Of a stretch of DNA of 64,000 bases, positions 17,884-26,171 are shown piece by piece. A model generated the notes under the pieces. That model saw only the letters and a list, made by a program, of their open reading frames with translations, searched no databases and was not told the origin of the DNA. The translations under genes were made by a program, and so were the position numbers. Positions within the stretch are counted from its first letter, which is position 1, and each line of letters begins with the position of its first letter. The stretch covers positions 682,001 to 746,000 of the forward strand of contig NZ_CP048115.1 of NCBI RefSeq assembly GCF_010093045.1, read 5' to 3'. The DNA comes from Mucilaginibacter sp. 14171R-50 (lineage in GTDB: Bacteria > Bacteroidota > Bacteroidia > Sphingobacteriales > Sphingobacteriaceae).

Positions 17884-17917
17884 AAAGCAAAGCACTGTAT
17901 TAACGGTGTTTTGCTTT
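17884..17917 (+). terminator. Terminator after the RRM gene
   Basis: 12-base arms AAAGCAAAGCAC / GTGTTTTGCTTT with one wobble pair and a 10-base loop, followed by GATTTTGTT. Confidence 0.75.
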
Positions 17918-18126
17918 GATTTTGTTAACACGCTTTCATGAAATTTGTTAGCGTGCTTTTTATTGCCTTTTTTTAAGGTATGGCTTTGTCATCAGGCTTG
18001 CATGCCGGCGCCGGTAGCTATAAGCAACCAAGCTTTAGATCACCGGCCATAAATTGTTTTGGTTTGATGGCCCGGATTAAGGGGCTTTGATACTTTTTAT
18101 TATTTTTGTCAAAAAAACTATAACCA

Positions 18127-18690
18127 ATGAGCGAACTCATTAAGAAACAAGTAACTGATGCAAAAGCTTTAATGGATAAAGCGATTGCCCATGCAGATAG
18201 CGAATTATTAAAGATACGCGCAGGCAAAGCCAACCCATCCATGTTAGACGATGTGCATGTAGATTATTATGGCACTCCTACCCCGCTAAGCCAGGTAGGC
18301 AGCGTAAATACTCCGGATGCGCGTACTATTGTTGTACAGCCATGGGAAAAAAACCTGCTGCCGGCCATAGAAAAAGCCATTAAAGAAGCCAACCTGGGTG
18401 TTAACCCGCAAAACGATGGCGTGATTATCCGCATTAATGTACCGCCGTTAACCGAAGAGCGTCGCCGCGAACTGGTTAAAAAAGCAAAAGGCGAAGCCGA
18501 GAATGGTAAAATAGCTATCCGCAACATCCGCAAGGATGCCAACGAAAAGATAAAAAAATTAAAAACCGAAGGTGTTTCTGAGGATGAAATAAAGGTTGGG
18601 GAAGCTGAAGTACAGAAACTAACCGACTCTTACATCGTTAAGGTCGACCAACTATCAGAAGCTAAAGAAAAAGATATCATGACGGTTTAA
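18127..18690 (+). CDS. frr: Ribosome recycling factor
   Basis: 187 residues, normal length. Family blocks are clear: LLKIRAGKANPSMLDDVHVD, VQPWEKNLLPAIEKAI, NDGVIIRINVPPLTEERRRE, and the coiled-coil C-terminal half. RRF splits post-termination ribosomes together with EF-G. In many bacteria frr follows pyrH; here pyrH is 2.3 kb away on the other strand, with an ABC exporter between. Confidence 0.97.
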   Translation: MSELIKKQVTDAKALMDKAIAHADSELLKIRAGKANPSMLDDVHVDYYGTPTPLSQVGSVNTPDARTIVVQPWEKNLLPAIEKAIKEANLGVNPQNDGVIIRINVPPLTEERRRELVKKAKGEAENGKIAIRNIRKDANEKIKKLKTEGVSEDEIKVGEAEVQKLTDSYIVKVDQLSEAKEKDIMTV

Positions 18691-18709
18691 TTAAACCTGC
18701 TTAAATATT

Positions 18710-18742
18710 AAAGGGATGGCCGAAAGGTTCATCCCTTTTTTG
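18710..18742 (+). terminator. Terminator after frr
   Basis: Arms AAAGGGATG / CATCCCTTT with an 11-base loop and a following T-run (TTTTT). Confidence 0.8.
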
Positions 18743-18755
18743 TTGATGTTCATAG

Positions 18756-18775
18756 AGACGCAATACATTGCGTCT
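18756..18775. repeat. Short palindrome AGACGCAAT-AC-ATTGCGTCT
   Basis: Perfect 9-base arms. A related palindrome (AGAGACGC core) occurs at 26033-26056. Intergenic, not followed by a gene end. Confidence 0.7.
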
Positions 18776-18866
18776 TTTACAATCAATAGGAGGCGCGAGG
18801 TAGAGGCCTGAACTATCGTGCCTCTACGATATGTCATGCTGATTTTATTAACCCAATTGTCAAATT

Positions 18867-18900
18867 AAAGGGAATGAGCTATTTAGCCATTCCCTTTTTT
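18867..18900 (+). terminator. Hairpin terminator just upstream of the ABC exporter
   Basis: Perfect 10-base arms AAAGGGAATG / CATTCCCTTT with 11-base loop, then six T. It would lie inside the gene if an upstream ATG at 18874 were used, which favours the start at 18919. Nothing codes between this and the frr terminator. Confidence 0.7.
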
Positions 18901-18918
18901 ATATTTTTGTGTTACAAC

Positions 18919-20679
18919 ATGAAACTACTCTTATCCTACTTATCAAAACATCGCTGGACAGTTGTCTTGGCGTTGTTGCTTGCCGGACTAAATATTGGCT
19001 TTTCGCTGGTCGACCCTATGATCACCGGTAATATTATGGATAAATACATAGTACCTAAAGATAATGTAGTCCATCCCTTCGAATATCGTTTTTACGGTGC
19101 CTTGGGGCTTGTAGGTCTGGCCATCGGCGCAGCCATGATATCGCGTATCGCCAAAAACTTCCAGGACTATTTTACAAATATCATCGTACAAAAAACCGGC
19201 GCCGAAATGTATGCTGATGGTTTAAAACATTCGCTTGAATTACCTTACCAGGTGTTTGAAGATCAGCGCAGCGGCGAAACCTTAGGTATACTGCAAAAGG
19301 TTAGGTTGGATAGCGAAAAGTTCATTACTTCATTTATCAGCGTTTTATTCGTGAGTTTAGTGGGGATGATCTTCGTGATCGTTTACTCGTTAAAGGTAAA
19401 CTACCAAGTAACGCTGGTTTACTTTTGCGCTATTCCTATCATCACGTTCGTAAGTATGGCGCTAAGCAAGCGCATTAAAACCATCCAACGGAAGATCGTA
19501 GGAGAAACTACAGCACTGGCCGGGTCAACTACCGAATCATTACGAAATATCGAGCTGGTAAAAAGCCTAGGTTTGGTTAAGCAAGAGATCGCGAGACTTA
19601 ACCAAACCACCTATAAAATTCTAGACCTGGAGTTAAAGAAGGTGAAATATGTGCGCAGTATGAGCTTTATCCAAGGGACGGTAGTGAACCTGGTGCGCAG
19701 CATAATGGTGTTAGTATTACTTGTGCTGATATTTAAAAATGAATTAACGCCCGGCGAATATCTTAAATTCCTGTTCTATTCGTTCTTCTTATTTAACCCA
19801 TTGCAGGAACTTGGGAATGTTATTCAATCGTGGCGCGAGTCGCAGATTTCGCTGGCTAATTTTGAAAATATCCTGAATACACCAATAGATAAAAAACCGG
19901 AGAAACCCGTATTATTGGAAAAAGTAAGGACACTTGCATTTGATAATGTAAGCTTTAAGCATTTAACTGCTAACCGCAATGCGCTTAATCATATCAGCTT
20001 TAAAACAACAACCGGCCAAACCATTGCCTTTGTAGGCCCATCGGGTTCAGGAAAAACTACTTTGGTAAAACTGCTGGTTGGTTTGTATCAGCCATTGCAG
20101 GGCGATATTCTTTATAATAATATCCTGAGTAAGGATATCGACCTTGATCAGCTACGCGAAAAGATTGGTTTTGTAACGCAGGATACCCAGCTCTTCTCTG
20201 GTACCATTCGCGAAAACCTGCTGTTTGTAAATCCGACCGCAACGGATGAGGAATGTATGAATGTATTGCAGCGTGCGGCTTGCCAAACCCTGCTTGCCCG
20301 TGCCGACAAAGGCCTTGACACCGTTATCGGCGAAGGCGGCGTAAAGGTATCGGGTGGCGAAAAGCAACGTTTATCTATAGCGCGGGCATTACTGCGCAAA
20401 CCCGACCTGCTGGTATTTGACGAGGCTACTTCATCGCTGGATTCCATCACCGAAGAAGAGATCACCGATACCATTCGTGATGTATCGGTCCTGAACGACC
20501 ATATCACCATATTGATAGCCCATAGGTTATCTACCATTATGCATGCTGATTGTATTTACGTGCTGGAAAAAGGTCATATCATCGAATCAGGCAAACACTT
20601 CGACCTGATAGACCAAAAAGGCCTGTACTACGCCATGTGGCGCCAGCAAATTGGCGAGAAGCATACGGTGGATGCGTAG
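18919..20679 (+). CDS. ABC exporter half-transporter (permease fused to ATPase)
   Basis: 586 residues from ATG 18919; the 15 extra in-frame codons upstream fall within a terminator hairpin. Six membrane helices fill about 1-310. The ATPase domain has Walker A GPSGSGKTT (near 373), Q-loop FVTQDTQLFSG, signature VSGGEKQR (near 476), Walker B LLVFDEATSSLD (near 497) and the H-loop IAHRLS. This is an MsbA/BmrA-like exporter acting as a homo- or heterodimer in the inner membrane. The substrate cannot be told; no partner half-transporter is adjacent. Confidence 0.93.
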   Translation: MKLLLSYLSKHRWTVVLALLLAGLNIGFSLVDPMITGNIMDKYIVPKDNVVHPFEYRFYGALGLVGLAIGAAMISRIAKNFQDYFTNIIVQKTGAEMYADGLKHSLELPYQVFEDQRSGETLGILQKVRLDSEKFITSFISVLFVSLVGMIFVIVYSLKVNYQVTLVYFCAIPIITFVSMALSKRIKTIQRKIVGETTALAGSTTESLRNIELVKSLGLVKQEIARLNQTTYKILDLELKKVKYVRSMSFIQGTVVNLVRSIMVLVLLVLIFKNELTPGEYLKFLFYSFFLFNPLQELGNVIQSWRESQISLANFENILNTPIDKKPEKPVLLEKVRTLAFDNVSFKHLTANRNALNHISFKTTTGQTIAFVGPSGSGKTTLVKLLVGLYQPLQGDILYNNILSKDIDLDQLREKIGFVTQDTQLFSGTIRENLLFVNPTATDEECMNVLQRAACQTLLARADKGLDTVIGEGGVKVSGGEKQRLSIARALLRKPDLLVFDEATSSLDSITEEEITDTIRDVSVLNDHITILIAHRLSTIMHADCIYVLEKGHIIESGKHFDLIDQKGLYYAMWRQQIGEKHTVDA

Positions 20680-20696
20680 GTACCATCACACCCGCG

Positions 20697-20793
20697 CGTC
20701 ATTGCGAGGTATGAAGCAATCTCTTTAAGCTACTCCTTTATGCAAGGCGTATACCCGCCCTAAAGAGATTGCCGCGCTACGCTCGCAATGACG
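20697..20793. repeat. ~97-base inverted intergenic element, copy 1
   Basis: Left arm begins CGTCATTGCGAGG and runs to GAAGCAATCTC; right arm is AGAGATTGC, then a variable stretch, then CTCGCAATGACG. The right arm differs from copies 2 and 3 in its middle. The spacer is not conserved. Confidence 0.85.
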
Positions 20794-20803
20794 GGTTATA
20801 ATC

Positions 20804-20836
20804 AAAGTGGGCTGCCGGAATCCGGCAGCCCACTTT
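20804..20836. terminator. Long GC-rich hairpin between convergent exporter and pyrH
   Basis: 15-base arms AAAGTGGGCTGCCGG / CCGGCAGCCCACTTT with a 3-base loop, and flanking A/T. Likely bidirectional terminator. The 100 bases after it also hold an inverted GATGCTGAA..TTCAGCATGAC element (about 20913-20937). Confidence 0.7.
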
Positions 20837-20945
20837 TACTTTTCGTCATGCCGAATTTATGTCGGCACCTCTCGGGATAATAGGGTTTGCAAATCTTATG
20901 CTCAACGTGGAGGATGCTGAAACCAGTTCAGCATGACTATTATCT

Positions 20946-21650
20946 TTATTTTACCAGCGTACCAATTGGTTCGCCTTTGGCAATTTTCATGAAGTTGCCT
21001 TCTTTGTTCATATCAAAAACGATGATAGGTAACTTGTTTTCCTGGCAAAGGGTAATGGCGGTCATGTCCATTACGTTTAGCCCTTTATCATACACCTCCT
21101 GGAAGGTGATCTCGTCGTAACGGGTTGCGGCAGGGTCTTTCTCCGGGTCGGCAGTATAAATACCATCAACACGGGTGCCTTTTAATACAACATCGGCTTT
21201 TATCTCAATTGCGCGCAATGATGCCGCGGTATCGGTAGTAAAATATGGGTTACCGGTACCGGCGCCAAATATCACAATTTTACCGCATTCTAAATGGTGC
21301 ATAGCACGGCGGCGTATGTAAGGTTCGCAGATCTGCTCCATCTTAATAGCCGACTGCAGGCGGGTTTCTACACCAATACTTTCTAAAGCGTTTTGCAGGG
21401 CCATACAATTGATCACGGTGGCCAACATGCCCATATAATCGGCCTGGGCGCGTTCCATCCCGCTTTTTTCGGCGCTGAGTCCTCTAAAAATGTTGCCGCC
21501 GCCAACTACAACGGCAATCTCGATGCCCTGGTCTTTTACAGCTTTTATGTCGTGTGCGTATTGCAGCACTTGGTTGTTATCAATACCATACTGGCGTTCG
21601 CCCATCAGGGATTCGCCGCTAAGCTTTAGTAGAACTCTTTTGTATTTCAT
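20946..21650 (-). CDS. pyrH: UMP kinase
   Basis: 234 residues. Amino-acid-kinase fold with [24 protein letters not shown], the UMP-binding region [12 protein letters not shown], and [15 protein letters not shown]. It makes UDP from UMP and ATP in the cytoplasm. It lies downstream of nagA on the same strand and is convergent with the ABC exporter. Confidence 0.97.
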   Translation of the reverse strand: MKYKRVLLKLSGESLMGERQYGIDNNQVLQYAHDIKAVKDQGIEIAVVVGGGNIFRGLSAEKSGMERAQADYMGMLATVINCMALQNALESIGVETRLQSAIKMEQICEPYIRRRAMHHLECGKIVIFGAGTGNPYFTTDTAASLRAIEIKADVVLKGTRVDGIYTADPEKDPAATRYDEITFQEVYDKGLNVMDMTAITLCQENKLPIIVFDMNKEGNFMKIAKGEPIGTLVK

Positions 21651-21701
21651 TTATAAAGGGAGATTTATCAAAAATAGATAATAAATGGTATTGTTAAAAT
21701 T

Positions 21702-22823
21702 TTATGTGGTTGGTGTTAAATAATTGCCGTTTATTATAGTGGCCAGAGTTTGGTACTGCTCATTAAATACGATCAGGTCGGCATCAAAGCCTGCTTCAAT
21801 TTTACCCTTAGTTTTTTTTGATGCCAGTTGGGCGGGGTAAAGCGACGCCATGTTAATAGCTTCAGCCAGTTCAATGCCTACCTTTTCTACACAGTTTTGT
21901 ACCGCTTTAAGCATGGTAAGGCTCGATCCTGATAAGGTGCCATCGGGCATCACGTATTTATCGCCCTCTAACCTGTGCTGGTAAGTGCCCTCGGTAGCCG
22001 CGGTAACCGCATCAGTTATCAAAAATAGTTTATTTCCCAGTTCGCGCTTGGCCAAACGTATCATGGGCCAATCCACATGATTGCCGTCGGCAACAATGCT
22101 GGTATATGGTTTTTCCTCGAATATAGCGGGAATGTAGCCCGGTTCGCGGTGGTGCATTTGCGGCATCGCGTTAAACAGATGTGTAACTGCTGGTATAGGT
22201 TTATTTAAAAACCCTTTACCTTGTTCGTACGTGGCGTTGCTGTGCCCCGATGAAATAATTACACCCTGGGCATGCAGGTAATCTATTACATCCTGATCCT
22301 GCAATTCGGGGGCTATGGTCATCATGGTGATAACGCCCTCAGCTTGTTCTATCCAGCCTTTAACTTCGGCAAGTGTTGCCTTTTTGATAAGACCGGCCGG
22401 GTGCGCCCCTCTTTTAGCAGCATTCAGGTACGGCCCTTCCAGGTGTACGCCCCAAAAGTTACCCCTTGCTATTTTGCGGTACTCTTTAGCTGCCGCGATG
22501 CCTTTTTCAACAATATCATTGGTGTTGGTGCCGATGGTTGCAAAGAACCCCGTAGTGCCCTGGTCAAGCAGGTCATCCTCCATACGCTTTAAAGCTGCCG
22601 CTTCGGGCTTGCCGGCAAATAATTTACTGCCGCTGCCATATATCTGCAGATCAATAAAACCCGGGGCAAGATATGCGCCGTTCAGGTTTCTCTTTTCGAC
22701 ACCTGCAGGTATAGCTGTTTCATCAACAATAGCCTTGATCTGGCTGCCTTCAATTAAAACGGCTTTGCCTGCTGCGATGCTACCATCCGAAATCAGGGTG
22801 AGGTTATGAAGTGCTGTTATCAT
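21702..22823 (-). CDS. nagA: N-acetylglucosamine-6-phosphate deacetylase
   Basis: 373 residues of the amidohydrolase fold. Typical NagA segments: LAPGFIDLQIYGSG, GVHLEGPYLN (metal-binding Glu), ISSGHSNATYEQG and VTHLFNAMPQM (metal-binding His), and LITDAVTAA (catalytic Asp). It makes glucosamine-6-phosphate and acetate in amino-sugar and peptidoglycan recycling. The gene lies 51 bases before pyrH, between tsf and pyrH, a place usually held by translation genes. A repeat element and a terminator separate it from tsf. Confidence 0.95.
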   Translation of the reverse strand: MITALHNLTLISDGSIAAGKAVLIEGSQIKAIVDETAIPAGVEKRNLNGAYLAPGFIDLQIYGSGSKLFAGKPEAAALKRMEDDLLDQGTTGFFATIGTNTNDIVEKGIAAAKEYRKIARGNFWGVHLEGPYLNAAKRGAHPAGLIKKATLAEVKGWIEQAEGVITMMTIAPELQDQDVIDYLHAQGVIISSGHSNATYEQGKGFLNKPIPAVTHLFNAMPQMHHREPGYIPAIFEEKPYTSIVADGNHVDWPMIRLAKRELGNKLFLITDAVTAATEGTYQHRLEGDKYVMPDGTLSGSSLTMLKAVQNCVEKVGIELAEAINMASLYPAQLASKKTKGKIEAGFDADLIVFNEQYQTLATIINGNYLTPTT

Positions 22824-22846
22824 AGTGTCGCGTATTTAACAGTTTA

Positions 22847-22942
22847 CGTCATTGCGAGGAACGAAGCAATCTCTACAATAGAAGGTCAATCATGCAAATC
22901 GTTCAGCACAGTTCTGAGATTGCTTCGTTCCTCGCAATGACG
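22847..22942. repeat. ~96-base inverted intergenic element, copy 2
   Basis: Arms begin CGTCATTGCGAGGAACGAAG and end CTTCGTTCCTCGCAATGACG, a near-perfect long inverted repeat of about 28 bases with a ~40-base unrelated centre. Closest to copy 3. Confidence 0.9.
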
Positions 22943-22971
22943 CGTGGTTAAGAAATCTCAGGGCAAAAAAA

Positions 22972-22996
22972 ATCCCCTCGTTAATAACGAGGGGAT
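22972..22996 (-). terminator. Terminator after tsf
   Basis: Arms ATCCCCTCGTT / AACGAGGGGAT with a 3-base loop; the A-run at 22965-22971 is a U-run on the minus strand transcript. Confidence 0.85.
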
Positions 22997-23003
22997 AATA
23001 TAA

Positions 23004-23855
23004 TTAAGCTCCTAAAGCTACCCGCTTAAAAGCGGTAACGGTTAGGCCTTTATCAACCGTATCTAAGAACTGGGCAACAGTTTTAGATGAGTCTTTAACA
23101 AACTCCTGGTTTAATAAAGTTGAATCTTTGTAGAATTTGTTAAGCTTACCTGCAGCAATTTTTTCAACCATTGCTTCCGGTTTGCCTTCGGCACGGATCT
23201 GGTCTTTTGCAATTTCCATTTCGCGCTCAATGGTGGTGGCGTCAACGCCATCCTTATCAATAGCAACAGGGTTCATGGCCGCAATTTGCATAGCAACGTC
23301 TTTACCTGCTTCGTCAGCACCATCAACAGCTTTGCTTAAACCAACCAGCACGGCTAAACGGTAGTTACCATGTATATAGGCAACAACCTTATCGCCTTCA
23401 ATAACTTCGTATTTAGAAACACCTATCTTCTCACCTATTTTACCGGTTTTGTCGATAACTGCATCGCCAATTTTAACACGTGCATTTTCAACGTCAATTT
23501 CCAGGTTGTAAAGTTCTTCGATAGAAGCTGGCTTGGCCTGTACTGCTGCGTTTGCTATTTCGTTACCAAAGGCAACAAACTCAGCGTTTTTAGCCACAAA
23601 ATCTGTTTCGCAGTTAAGCTCGATGATAACGCCGGTCTTAAAATCTTCAGAAGTACGTGCTATAACAACACCTTCGTTCGATTCGCGGTCCTGGCGGCTG
23701 GCAGCAACCTTAGCGCCTTTTTTCCTTAAAAAATCAATAGCAGCTTCAAAATCGCCGTTGGTTTCAGTTAAAGCTTTTTTGCAATCCATCATGCCCGCAC
23801 CTGTTTGCTGGCGCAGTTTATTTACATCTGATGCAGATATTTGTACTGTAGACAT
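23004..23855 (-). CDS. tsf: Elongation factor Ts
   Basis: 283 residues from the ATG at 23855 (MSTVQISASDVNKLR); an in-frame upstream ATG would add eight unlikely residues. EF-Ts signatures: RQQTGAGMMDCKKAL and ELNCETDFVAKN. It exchanges GDP for GTP on EF-Tu. Separated from rpsB by a 94-base gap filled by a C-rich inverted repeat. Confidence 0.97.
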   Translation of the reverse strand: MSTVQISASDVNKLRQQTGAGMMDCKKALTETNGDFEAAIDFLRKKGAKVAASRQDRESNEGVVIARTSEDFKTGVIIELNCETDFVAKNAEFVAFGNEIANAAVQAKPASIEELYNLEIDVENARVKIGDAVIDKTGKIGEKIGVSKYEVIEGDKVVAYIHGNYRLAVLVGLSKAVDGADEAGKDVAMQIAAMNPVAIDKDGVDATTIEREMEIAKDQIRAEGKPEAMVEKIAAGKLNKFYKDSTLLNQEFVKDSSKTVAQFLDTVDKGLTVTAFKRVALGA

Positions 23856-23870
23856 TGTATATGTTTTATA

Positions 23871-23947
23871 AACCCCCAAACCCCCTGAAGGGGGCTTAGA
23901 GATATTAATTATTATTTCCTATTCCCCCTTCAGGGGGTTAGGGGGTA
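23871..23947. repeat. Inverted pair of CCCCCTGAAGGGGG elements
   Basis: Left: ACCCCCAAACCCCCTGAAGG and on; right: CCCCCTTCAGGGGGTTAGGG and on; about 25 unrelated bases between. Fills almost the whole rpsB-tsf gap. A single copy recurs at 44602-44622. Confidence 0.8.
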
Positions 23948-23949
23948 AA

Positions 23950-24807
23950 TTATTCTTCTGTTGAATCAGCAGCAGGGGCTTCAGTTTCAGTAGCAGCTTC
24001 GGCTGTTACTTCTGCAGTCCTTTTACGTTTGCCACCTTCAGAGCGGTCAGCTACTTCAGGCGCATCAGCTTTTGCTTTAGCAGCAGCTGCTTCTTTTTCA
24101 GTTTCGTCTTCTTTCTCGCGTTTGCGCTCATCTAAACCTTCTTCGATAGCTTTGATGATAATACCGGTGATCAATGAAATTGATTTGGTAGCATCGTCGT
24201 TCGCCGGGATAGGGAAATCGATGTTAGATGGGTCAGAGTTGGTATCAACCATCGCAAATGTTGGTATGTTAAGCTTTAAGGCTTCAGATACCGCGATGTG
24301 CTCTTTCTTAACGTCGATCAGGAACAATGCAGCAGGTAAACGGTTAAGATCCGAAATACCACCTAACAAGGTTTCTAATTTAATGCGCTCGCGCTGTATC
24401 ATCAAACGTTCTTTTTTCGACAGGTTGCTGTAAGTACCGTCCTTGGTCAATTTATCGATGTTCGACATCTTTTTGATCGACTTGCGTACGGTAGCAAAGT
24501 TGGTTAACATACCGCCCAACCAACGCTCGGTGATGTACGGCATGTTTACGCTTTTTGCATGTTCAGCTACAATATCCTTCGCTTGTTTCTTTGTTGCAAC
24601 GAATAATACCTTACGGCCTGATTTTACAATTTGTTTGATAGCTGAAGCAGCTTCTTCAACCTTTGATAAGGTTTTATTTAAATCTATAATGTGGATACCG
24701 TTACGCTCCATGAAAATGTACTGTGACATTTTCGGGTCCCATTTGCGGGTAAGGTGACCAAAGTGTACACCTGCATCCAGTAAATCCTGATATGTTGTTC
24801 TTGCCAT
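23950..24807 (-). CDS. rpsB: 30S ribosomal protein S2
   Basis: 285 residues from ATG 24807 (MARTTYQDLLDAGVHFGHLT). A clear AAGGAGG ribosome-binding site 11 bases upstream (24818-24824) fixes this start against a longer frame; such sites are rare in this phylum. Conserved blocks: KWDPKMSQYIFMERNGIHII, TERWLGGMLTNF and VDTNSDPSNIDFPIPANDDA. The tail (from about 235) is a glutamate/alanine-rich extension common in Bacteroidota S2. Lies 20 bases after rpsI. Confidence 0.97.
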   Translation of the reverse strand: MARTTYQDLLDAGVHFGHLTRKWDPKMSQYIFMERNGIHIIDLNKTLSKVEEAASAIKQIVKSGRKVLFVATKKQAKDIVAEHAKSVNMPYITERWLGGMLTNFATVRKSIKKMSNIDKLTKDGTYSNLSKKERLMIQRERIKLETLLGGISDLNRLPAALFLIDVKKEHIAVSEALKLNIPTFAMVDTNSDPSNIDFPIPANDDATKSISLITGIIIKAIEEGLDERKREKEDETEKEAAAAKAKADAPEVADRSEGGKRKRTAEVTAEAATETEAPAADSTEE

Positions 24808-24826
24808 TGTTTGTGTCCTCCTTAAA

Positions 24827-25213
24827 TTATCGTTTACTGAATTGGAATTTCTTACGTGCTTTCTTACGTCCTGGTTTTTTACGCTCAACCATACGGTCGT
24901 CACGTGTCATTAAACCTTTAGCGCGCAATGCCGGTTTCTTTTCCGGGTCCAGTTCAACAATAGCTTTCGCGATGGCTAAACGAACGGCTTCTGCCTGGCC
25001 TTTTACACCACCACCTGCAACGTTTACCTTCACATCAAATTTACCGGCCGAGCCAGAAACTTCTGTGGATTGCATAACGATGTATTGTAATGGTAAGGTA
25101 GGGAAGTACTCTTTGTAATCTTTACCGTTAACGGTAATGGCACCATTGCCTTCGCTCAGATAGATGCGGGCAACAGCGGTTTTTCTTCTGCCTGAAGTGT
25201 TAGTTGTTGGCAT
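24827..25213 (-). CDS. rpsI: 30S ribosomal protein S9
   Basis: 128 residues. Starts TSGRRKTAVARIYL after a short lead and ends in the conserved basic tail KKPGRKKARKKFQFSKR that reaches the decoding site. Other family blocks: VNVAGGGVKGQAEAVRLAIA and LMTRDDRMVERKKPG. A GGAG lies upstream of the ATG at 25213. Order rplM-rpsI-rpsB-tsf is common in Bacteroidota. Confidence 0.97.
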   Translation of the reverse strand: MPTTNTSGRRKTAVARIYLSEGNGAITVNGKDYKEYFPTLPLQYIVMQSTEVSGSAGKFDVKVNVAGGGVKGQAEAVRLAIAKAIVELDPEKKPALRAKGLMTRDDRMVERKKPGRKKARKKFQFSKR

Positions 25214-25238
25214 TTTCTTTTCTCCTTGTGATTAAAAA

Positions 25239-25676
25239 TTAAACGGTTTTTGGATTTTGAGCGGCATGAGGATGCTCTGCACCTGCGTAAACATGCAGGT
25301 TACCATAAATAGCACGGCCTAAACGGTTTTTAGGTAACATACCACGTACGGCTTTCTCTATCACACGCTCAGGATGCTTTGCCATTAACTCTTTCGGAGA
25401 AATGAAACGCTGACCACCCGGATAACCGGTGTACGAAACATATTGCTTGGTGGCAAATTTGTCTCCTGTCAGTTTAACCTTGTCTGCATTAATAACAATT
25501 ACGTTATCTCCGCAGTCTACGTGTGGGGTGAACCCTGGCTTGTGTTTACCTCTGATCATCATCGCGATCTTAGTACACAAGCGCCCCAAAATCTCATTGT
25601 TTGCATCAACAACAACCCATTCTTTATTAACGGTTTTCTTGTTGGCTGAGACAGTTTTGTAACTTAACGTATTCAC
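25239..25676 (-). CDS. rplM: 50S ribosomal protein L13
   Basis: 145 residues. L13 blocks: EWVVVDANNEILGRLCTKIA, VDCGDNVIVINADKVKLTG, and AVRGMLPKNRLGR. First gene of the rplM-rpsI-rpsB-tsf unit, preceded by a strong promoter and a leader of about 50 bases with a short CCCGTA-AA-TACGGG palindrome (25714-25727) near the predicted transcript start. Confidence 0.97.
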   Translation of the reverse strand: MNTLSYKTVSANKKTVNKEWVVVDANNEILGRLCTKIAMMIRGKHKPGFTPHVDCGDNVIVINADKVKLTGDKFATKQYVSYTGYPGGQRFISPKELMAKHPERVIEKAVRGMLPKNRLGRAIYGNLHVYAGAEHPHAAQNPKTV

Positions 25677-25730
25677 TTGCTTTTAATTAAATTTATTAAA
25701 CGTATACTTTACCCCGTATTTACGGGACTG

Positions 25731-25761
25731 CAAAGATAGGCTTAATTGTTTAATTAACAAA
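25731..25761 (-). promoter_or_regulatory. Promoter of the rplM operon
   Basis: On the minus strand TTTG (25758-25761), a 19-base spacer, and TATCTTTG (25731-25738): a perfect match to the Bacteroidota consensus. Confidence 0.8.
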
Positions 25762-26065
25762 TGGTTTTTGTGGAATTATTGGGTGGTATGGTGAGTGGTT
25801 AGATCGGTTGATCAGGTGAATGGTCAGGAAGAGTTGACAACAGGGTTATGGTAAACGGCGAAATAAAAATAGTTGTTGACCTAAGATCATAATTTATGAG
25901 AACCACTCACAACTCACTCAATCAACCATTCATCATTGTGGCGTTGCCTGTGGCCGGGCTTTACGCTCATACTGCGCAGGCCTTAGCCCAGGGCCGGTAT
26001 CCGCTGCAATCTCTAACGCGGTTAAATGCGAAAGAGACGCGAGGTATCGCGTCTCTACAGCCAAC
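25762..26065. repeat. Intergenic region with inverted pair of short-period tracts and a palindrome
   Basis: No gene. A GGT/GAT-rich tract (about 25783-25830, with TGAGTGG, GGTTGAT, GGTGAATGG units) and its reverse-complement-like partner (about 25900-25934, CCACTCACAACTCACTC and on) flank about 70 bases. A perfect palindrome AGAGACGCGA-GGTA-TCGCGTCTCT lies at 26033-26056. Confidence 0.65.
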
Positions 26066-26160
26066 CGTCATTGCGAGGTACGAAGCAATCTCCTGATAGA
26101 CACGCGATATGCAAAGCATTCACGCATAGTTTTGAGATTGCTTCGTACCTCGCAATGACG
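26066..26160. repeat. ~95-base inverted intergenic element, copy 3
   Basis: Arms begin CGTCATTGCGAGGTACGAAG and end CTTCGTACCTCGCAATGACG. The TACG/CGTA change in the arms is compensated on both sides, so the arms still pair. Confidence 0.9.
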
Positions 26161-26171
26161 GGTTGGTGGTC

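Noticed and set aside
18874..18918. Upstream ATG as start of the ABC exporter
   Set aside because: It lies in a strong terminator hairpin and adds residues not typical of the family.
20697..26160. Insertion sequence remnants
   Set aside because: The inverted elements carry no transposase fragment and show no target duplications.
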